From positions 1-36,173 of the forward strand of contig JANQJP010000040.1 in NCBI GenBank assembly GCA_028281575.1: DNA of 36,173 nt. The letters are read 5' to 3'. A model generated the notes under the pieces. The model was not told where the DNA came from, searched no databases, and saw only the letters and a list, made by a program, of their open reading frames with translations. The stretch comes from Cellvibrionaceae bacterium (GTDB lineage: Bacteria; Pseudomonadota; Gammaproteobacteria; Pseudomonadales; Cellvibrionaceae). Shown one piece after another: positions 32,964 through 36,173 of the stretch. The position numbers and the translations under genes were made by a program. Each line of letters opens with the position of its first letter. The stretch's first letter is position 1.

Positions 32964-33392
32964 AGACGCTTCACCTCTACGCGACGGACCTGTGGCGCTT
33001 CTACTCAGAACGCAGCGACTGCATCGGCGCTGTGTCTACCACTTTTGACTTGTGTAAAGCAAATACAAAACCACTACATACTCGCACTTTTTCTCGTATT
33101 AACTCCGTTAGTCGCCGTGCATACTTGGTGAAGTTTCCGACGCAACATTAAAAATAACCTTGTTAAAGTTGACCCACTGGTTATTAAATAAAAGCACATA
33201 AGTTCCATGATGATTCCTTTATACGCAGTTGAAAAGTGTGATCATGTACGTTGAGGGCCTGTGAAGCGATCCGCGTTTTCGGCCTCCACATTTGCATAGT
33301 AAAACGCCATCCAATAGCCTCCAATGATCTTCGCAGTTTACTAGCACAAATAAAAATTCATTGCGATTGAAGCGCCGGGAGGCATTGGCAAA
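32964..33392. other. Intergenic stretch without visible gene
   Basis: No gene was found in these 429 bases on either strand; a minus-strand frame at 33219-33440 overlaps the lipoprotein start and is not accepted. A strong ribosome site GGGAGG (33377-33382) near the end serves the next gene. Confidence 0.4.
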
Positions 33393-33845
33393 GTGAAAAC
33401 AATAATATGGTACCGGTCCCTTTTCTTTTGCGTTAAACAACTACAGGGGCTAAAAATACCAAACAAGGCGTTATTTGTATTGCTTTTGGGCATTTTAACT
33501 AGCTGTGGTGGATCGAGTGGCGACGGCGCGCCGTCACCAACGTCCTTTTCTAGCCAGACTCCGACTCCGACTCCGACTCCGACTCCGACTCCGACTCCGA
33601 CTCCGACTCCGATTCCGATTCCGATTCCGATTCCGGCTCACGGGGTGAGCCCACTACTTTTGGGAACATCTTTATTTTTAAATCATCTTGAATTCCGAGT
33701 GTGTTTTAGCCGTCTGTCACTCTTTAGGGAGGCTGTGCTGAGGGTGAGATGCGATCCCCTGAAGTCACAGACTGAGATATTGTTAATTTCTTCAAACTTT
33801 TCTCCCATATATACTTTTCGGACTTCCTCCTCGGCGTTAAGCTAA
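33393..33845 (+). CDS. Lipoprotein with Thr-Pro linker, apparently truncated or chimeric
   Basis: The GTG at 33393 is preceded by GGGAGG. The product starts as a typical lipoprotein: hydrophobic segment ALFVLLLGILTSC, with the acylated cysteine followed by GGSSGDG. A Thr-Pro and Ile-Pro linker follows (about residues 55-81), the kind that joins a membrane anchor to a carbohydrate-active domain in Cellvibrio-like bacteria. After the linker (from about 33640) only about 70 residues remain, with a composition that does not look like a folded domain (many Leu, Ser, Arg and Cys). The frame then ends. The expected C-terminal enzyme or binding domain is absent, so the gene is either broken or joined to foreign sequence at the repeat. 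Confidence 0.5.
   Translation: MKTIIWYRSLFFCVKQLQGLKIPNKALFVLLLGILTSCGGSSGDGAPSPTSFSSQTPTPTPTPTPTPTPTPTPIPIPIPIPAHGVSPLLLGTSLFLNHLEFRVCFSRLSLFREAVLRVRCDPLKSQTEILLISSNFSPIYTFRTSSSALS
33561..33632 (+). repeat. Hexanucleotide tandem repeat, (CCGACT)8 then (CCGATT)4
   Basis: Twelve consecutive hexamers encode the Thr-Pro and Ile-Pro linker of the lipoprotein. CCGACT occurs 8 times (33561-33608) and CCGATT 4 times (33609-33632), followed by CCGGCT. Exact short tandem repeats like this vary in copy number and can also mislead short-read assembly. Confidence 0.95.
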
Positions 33846-33910
33846 GCGCATCCTGAGTTTGCGCTGAATTGTGAGCAGGAAGATATCTGGGGATCCTTAA
33901 GGAGATTTTT

Positions 33911-35353
33911 ATGAATCTTAAGATGACAAGAGGGGCTCGTTTCCTTTTTACGCTGACACTTTTAATCGGTTCTTCCGTAGGGTTTGTGAGTTGTATCGGC
34001 CCTCAAAGAGCCTTCTCCACTCCGAGCGACGAAATTGGAGCTAAGCCCGCGCCAGGGAGCCAACCGAATCGAATCAGTACCGATTCTTCCACACAAGCTG
34101 TTACGCAACCTCCGCGTGATGTAGAAGAAACCGGGACCCCCAATCTGTCCAATCCACCGGCGGCATTTTCAGCCGAAACCTTTGCCTCGGAAGCAGCCCA
34201 GTCTCTTCCTCAGGGCCAGGCTCTTATCGTGGTCCTCCCCGCGTTCAACGTCAATCCACTCTTTAGGCGCTTCGAAGTCAGTCAATTGGGTGAACGACTT
34301 GGGAAAGAATTAGAAGTCTCACTCAGGCGAAAGGTTTTACCCGATAAAACCATCATCACCGCTGAAGAGTTTAAGCGCCGTCTCGAAAAAACGAACCGTT
34401 CCCTCGGTGATTTGATGGGGCCTCAAGAAGCCCTGGAGCTCGCCGCCCGCATCGGAGCGTCGTACGTAGTTCGAGGTTTGATTTCTTCGAGTGAAACGAG
34501 CATCGGAATCGAATATGAACTCGTCAATCTCTCCGCAAATATCCTTGCTGAATCGCGACAGAAATATTCCATCGGACAAACTCTTACTCATCAACTCTAC
34601 CGTGAACTTAAAGGTGGGTCGGGAGCCGTGAAACTTTCCAATTATCGCATTGGAGTCCTCGCACCCGTAGACTCCGTTTCTTTACGAGGAGAGCTCCACT
34701 GGATAATCACTTTAGGGGTTCATGAGCTATTAACTGAAGTTGGCGCCTCGTTAAAAGATCAACCCTTAGCGGTCTTGCCTACGAAATTGCCTCGTCAATA
34801 CAAGGCAGATAAAATTCAGCGAGCGTTGAGAAGGGCGATCAACAAAGAAAAACAAAGATTCATCGCCAGTGGATTGAGTGAGGCCGAAGCCTGGCGTCAA
34901 GGTCCGGTGAGAATTTTGGGGCGAACTTTTCAACGGCTGGAAGAGGCGGAAGATCGTTTGGAAGAACAAATGTTAGACCGCTCTATCAGTAAAGAGGGTG
35001 AACTCAGTTCGACGATCAGTCGAATCATCTTCGATAAGATCGAAGACTTAGGCCCGAAGTCAGGCGTGGATTTGATTCCTCACGAGCAGCTTGTTTCTGA
35101 AGTATTAGAGTTCTCTAACGAAGAAACAGAGCTCGTTGGCGAAGGAGTGTTAGATCCCAAAATAATCGAAAAGTTAAAAGTGCAGGGAGCGAAAACTCTC
35201 CTCTTCAGTGAAATTATTGAAAATGGAGATACCTTTGAATTCAGCTTCCGAATTCGAAAGTTAGAAAACCTAAAAGCTCTCACTCAAAAGCAAGGTCAGA
35301 TTTTAGAGCCTCGCTTCGCACCTATGTTGGGTCGATACCTGACGAAGAGTTAA
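33911..35353 (+). CDS. CsgG/FlgO-like lipoprotein
   Basis: A 480-residue predicted lipoprotein: signal MTRGARFLFTLTLLIGSSVGFVSC with lipobox FVSC, then a long Pro/Thr/Ser-rich linker (about residues 30-95). A domain at about 97-215 (ALIVVLPAFNVNPLFRRF, LAARIGASYVVRGLI, YELVNLSANILAESR) has the pattern of CsgG/FlgO/TolB-N-type periplasmic domains. The second half (about 230-480) repeats a similar mixed alpha/beta pattern with NYRIGVLAPVDSV and AKTLLFSEIIENGDTFEFSFRIRKLE. AAGGAG (33898-33903) lies 7 bases before the ATG. It is followed by an LpoB-like lipoprotein gene after about 70 bases. Style and linker differ from genes earlier in the window. Confidence 0.6.
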   Translation: MNLKMTRGARFLFTLTLLIGSSVGFVSCIGPQRAFSTPSDEIGAKPAPGSQPNRISTDSSTQAVTQPPRDVEETGTPNLSNPPAAFSAETFASEAAQSLPQGQALIVVLPAFNVNPLFRRFEVSQLGERLGKELEVSLRRKVLPDKTIITAEEFKRRLEKTNRSLGDLMGPQEALELAARIGASYVVRGLISSSETSIGIEYELVNLSANILAESRQKYSIGQTLTHQLYRELKGGSGAVKLSNYRIGVLAPVDSVSLRGELHWIITLGVHELLTEVGASLKDQPLAVLPTKLPRQYKADKIQRALRRAINKEKQRFIASGLSEAEAWRQGPVRILGRTFQRLEEAEDRLEEQMLDRSISKEGELSSTISRIIFDKIEDLGPKSGVDLIPHEQLVSEVLEFSNEETELVGEGVLDPKIIEKLKVQGAKTLLFSEIIENGDTFEFSFRIRKLENLKALTQKQGQILEPRFAPMLGRYLTKS

Positions 35354-35422
35354 GTTTGAGTTTTTCACTTCAATCTAAAAAAATACCTGTATCCAATTGA
35401 TTGAGAATCCATGGAGAAAGTT

Positions 35423-36052
35423 ATGCGACTTTTAAAAGCATTAACCAGTTTTAGTATTTTAGGTCTTTGTATTCTATCCATCTCTTGCGCTCCTTCGCGT
35501 ACCGGGCGAATCAAAGCTGATGACGAGGCCGATTTAGTTGGAGATCGTGCTGCGGGTACGGTTGTTTATCGACAGGTCATCGACGAAGGTCTCAAGTCCC
35601 TCTCTGAGAAATACCGAGCAGGACAAAGAGGGAATCCCTCCTTTACCAAGATCAAGGTTGCTTTCTTAGGGGTTGAAAACAAAGGGACTCAGCCCATCGG
35701 ACCTTGGCGTCATCAAATCAACGACATCATCAACCTTGCTGTCAACGATTCCCAAGATTTTCAGGATCTCGCCTTCGATGAGTTTATTAAACCAGCCTTG
35801 GATGCGGTTCGCGTTCGAAAAGACCAACTGGTTTTGCCTGCTAATCAAGAAGCCCTCTCTCGTGAACTTCGTAAAAATGGTGCGACTGTCGATGCCCTAC
35901 TTTTTGCGAATTTAACTGAAGGCGTGACCAGCGCCGGCAGAGTTTCTCAGTCCGATTACCGTCTTACCTTTAAACTTATTCCCATCGTGGGAGATCAAGC
36001 CGGTACGCAGCTCATCGCGGCTGGAGATATTAAAAAGGAATACACTCGCTGA
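35423..36052 (+). CDS. LpoB-like lipoprotein (penicillin-binding protein activator type)
   Basis: A 209-residue predicted lipoprotein. The ATG at 35423 is preferred to 35411 because GGAG lies 6 bases before it and the signal MRLLKALTSFSILGLCILSISC begins there. The mature part resembles LpoB-type activators of penicillin-binding proteins: KIKVAFLGVENKGTQPIG, then a helix, then VDALLFANLTEGVTS and YRLTFKLIPIVGDQ. In the family, the first block reads like IAVxxFxNxTxQPI. It probably acts in peptidoglycan synthesis control or as a related envelope protein. It is paired with the CsgG/FlgO-like lipoprotein upstream. Confidence 0.65.
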   Translation: MRLLKALTSFSILGLCILSISCAPSRTGRIKADDEADLVGDRAAGTVVYRQVIDEGLKSLSEKYRAGQRGNPSFTKIKVAFLGVENKGTQPIGPWRHQINDIINLAVNDSQDFQDLAFDEFIKPALDAVRVRKDQLVLPANQEALSRELRKNGATVDALLFANLTEGVTSAGRVSQSDYRLTFKLIPIVGDQAGTQLIAAGDIKKEYTR

Positions 36053-36073
36053 GCTCATTTCAGTTGATTTCGT

Positions 36074-36108
36074 CAGGTCGTAGCCAATCTCGCCAGAGAT
36101 TGGACCTG
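36074..36108. terminator. Strong hairpin after the LpoB-like gene
   Basis: CCAATCTC (36084-36091)/GAGATTGG (36096-36103) form an 8-bp stem with a four-base loop. It is extended by CAGGT (36074-36078)/ACCTG (36104-36108) with a five-base bulge. No long T run follows, so it may be a terminator of reduced strength or an mRNA-stabilising hairpin. Confidence 0.55.
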
Positions 36109-36173
36109 AGTCTCTTTCCAAATACTGGTGAATTTGGCTACGGATGGCGAATTTGTTTACGGGGTGTGTTGAG

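Noticed and set aside
33219-33440. 73-residue minus-strand frame
   Set aside because: Overlaps the start and ribosome site of the better supported plus-strand lipoprotein gene.

Overview
The window looks like a chromosomal segment of a marine or plant-polysaccharide-degrading gammaproteobacterium, probably of the Cellvibrio/Teredinibacter/Saccharophagus kind. This is inferred from gene content: a SapC-family protein, a GH42 beta-galactosidase, a Fur-regulated TonB siderophore receptor with a PepSY partner, an AbgT-type transporter, and a lipoprotein with a long Thr-Pro linker. No rRNA, tRNA, CRISPR array or intact transposase was seen.

Layout. 1-1300 looks like the tail of an integron cassette array: a RelE toxin/Phd-YefM antitoxin pair, a 58-residue glycine-zipper membrane protein and an OmdA-domain protein lie between attC-like sites. 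1300-4933 holds a DUF2059 protein, an OsmC protein, an IS3-family remnant, a DUF4124/metallopeptidase protein and small membrane proteins. 4934-8705 is an iron-uptake unit: a Fur box and promoter, a TonB-dependent siderophore receptor and a PepSY membrane protein. 8921-10355 holds an RDD membrane protein, a zinc-ribbon protein and a small exported protein.

10454-20464 is the metabolic core. On the minus strand, GH42 beta-galactosidase, glpD and glpK read in one direction. Then come a SapC protein, a FadR-type GntR regulator and, divergently, galT-galK. Together these encode the steps needed to split a beta-galactosyl-glycerol and feed both halves into metabolism, which I propose as the main system of the window. 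A 249-bp MITE-like element with 33-bp perfect inverted ends sits between the GH42 stop and the glpD start.

20467-32963 is an accessory region of mostly orphan genes: three tandem small lipoproteins, a SIMPL-domain protein, a trans-aconitate methyltransferase (tam), an Asp-box (BNR) lipoprotein, a RipA-like small membrane protein beside a TPR membrane protein, an AbgT transporter, an orphan solute-binding protein, a DUF3144 protein and several unknowns.

33393-36173 is suspicious. A typical lipoprotein with a (TP)n linker changes character right after a hexanucleotide repeat. It is followed by a CsgG/FlgO-like lipoprotein and an LpoB-like lipoprotein that do not resemble the rest of the window. 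This may be an assembly join or a transferred block.
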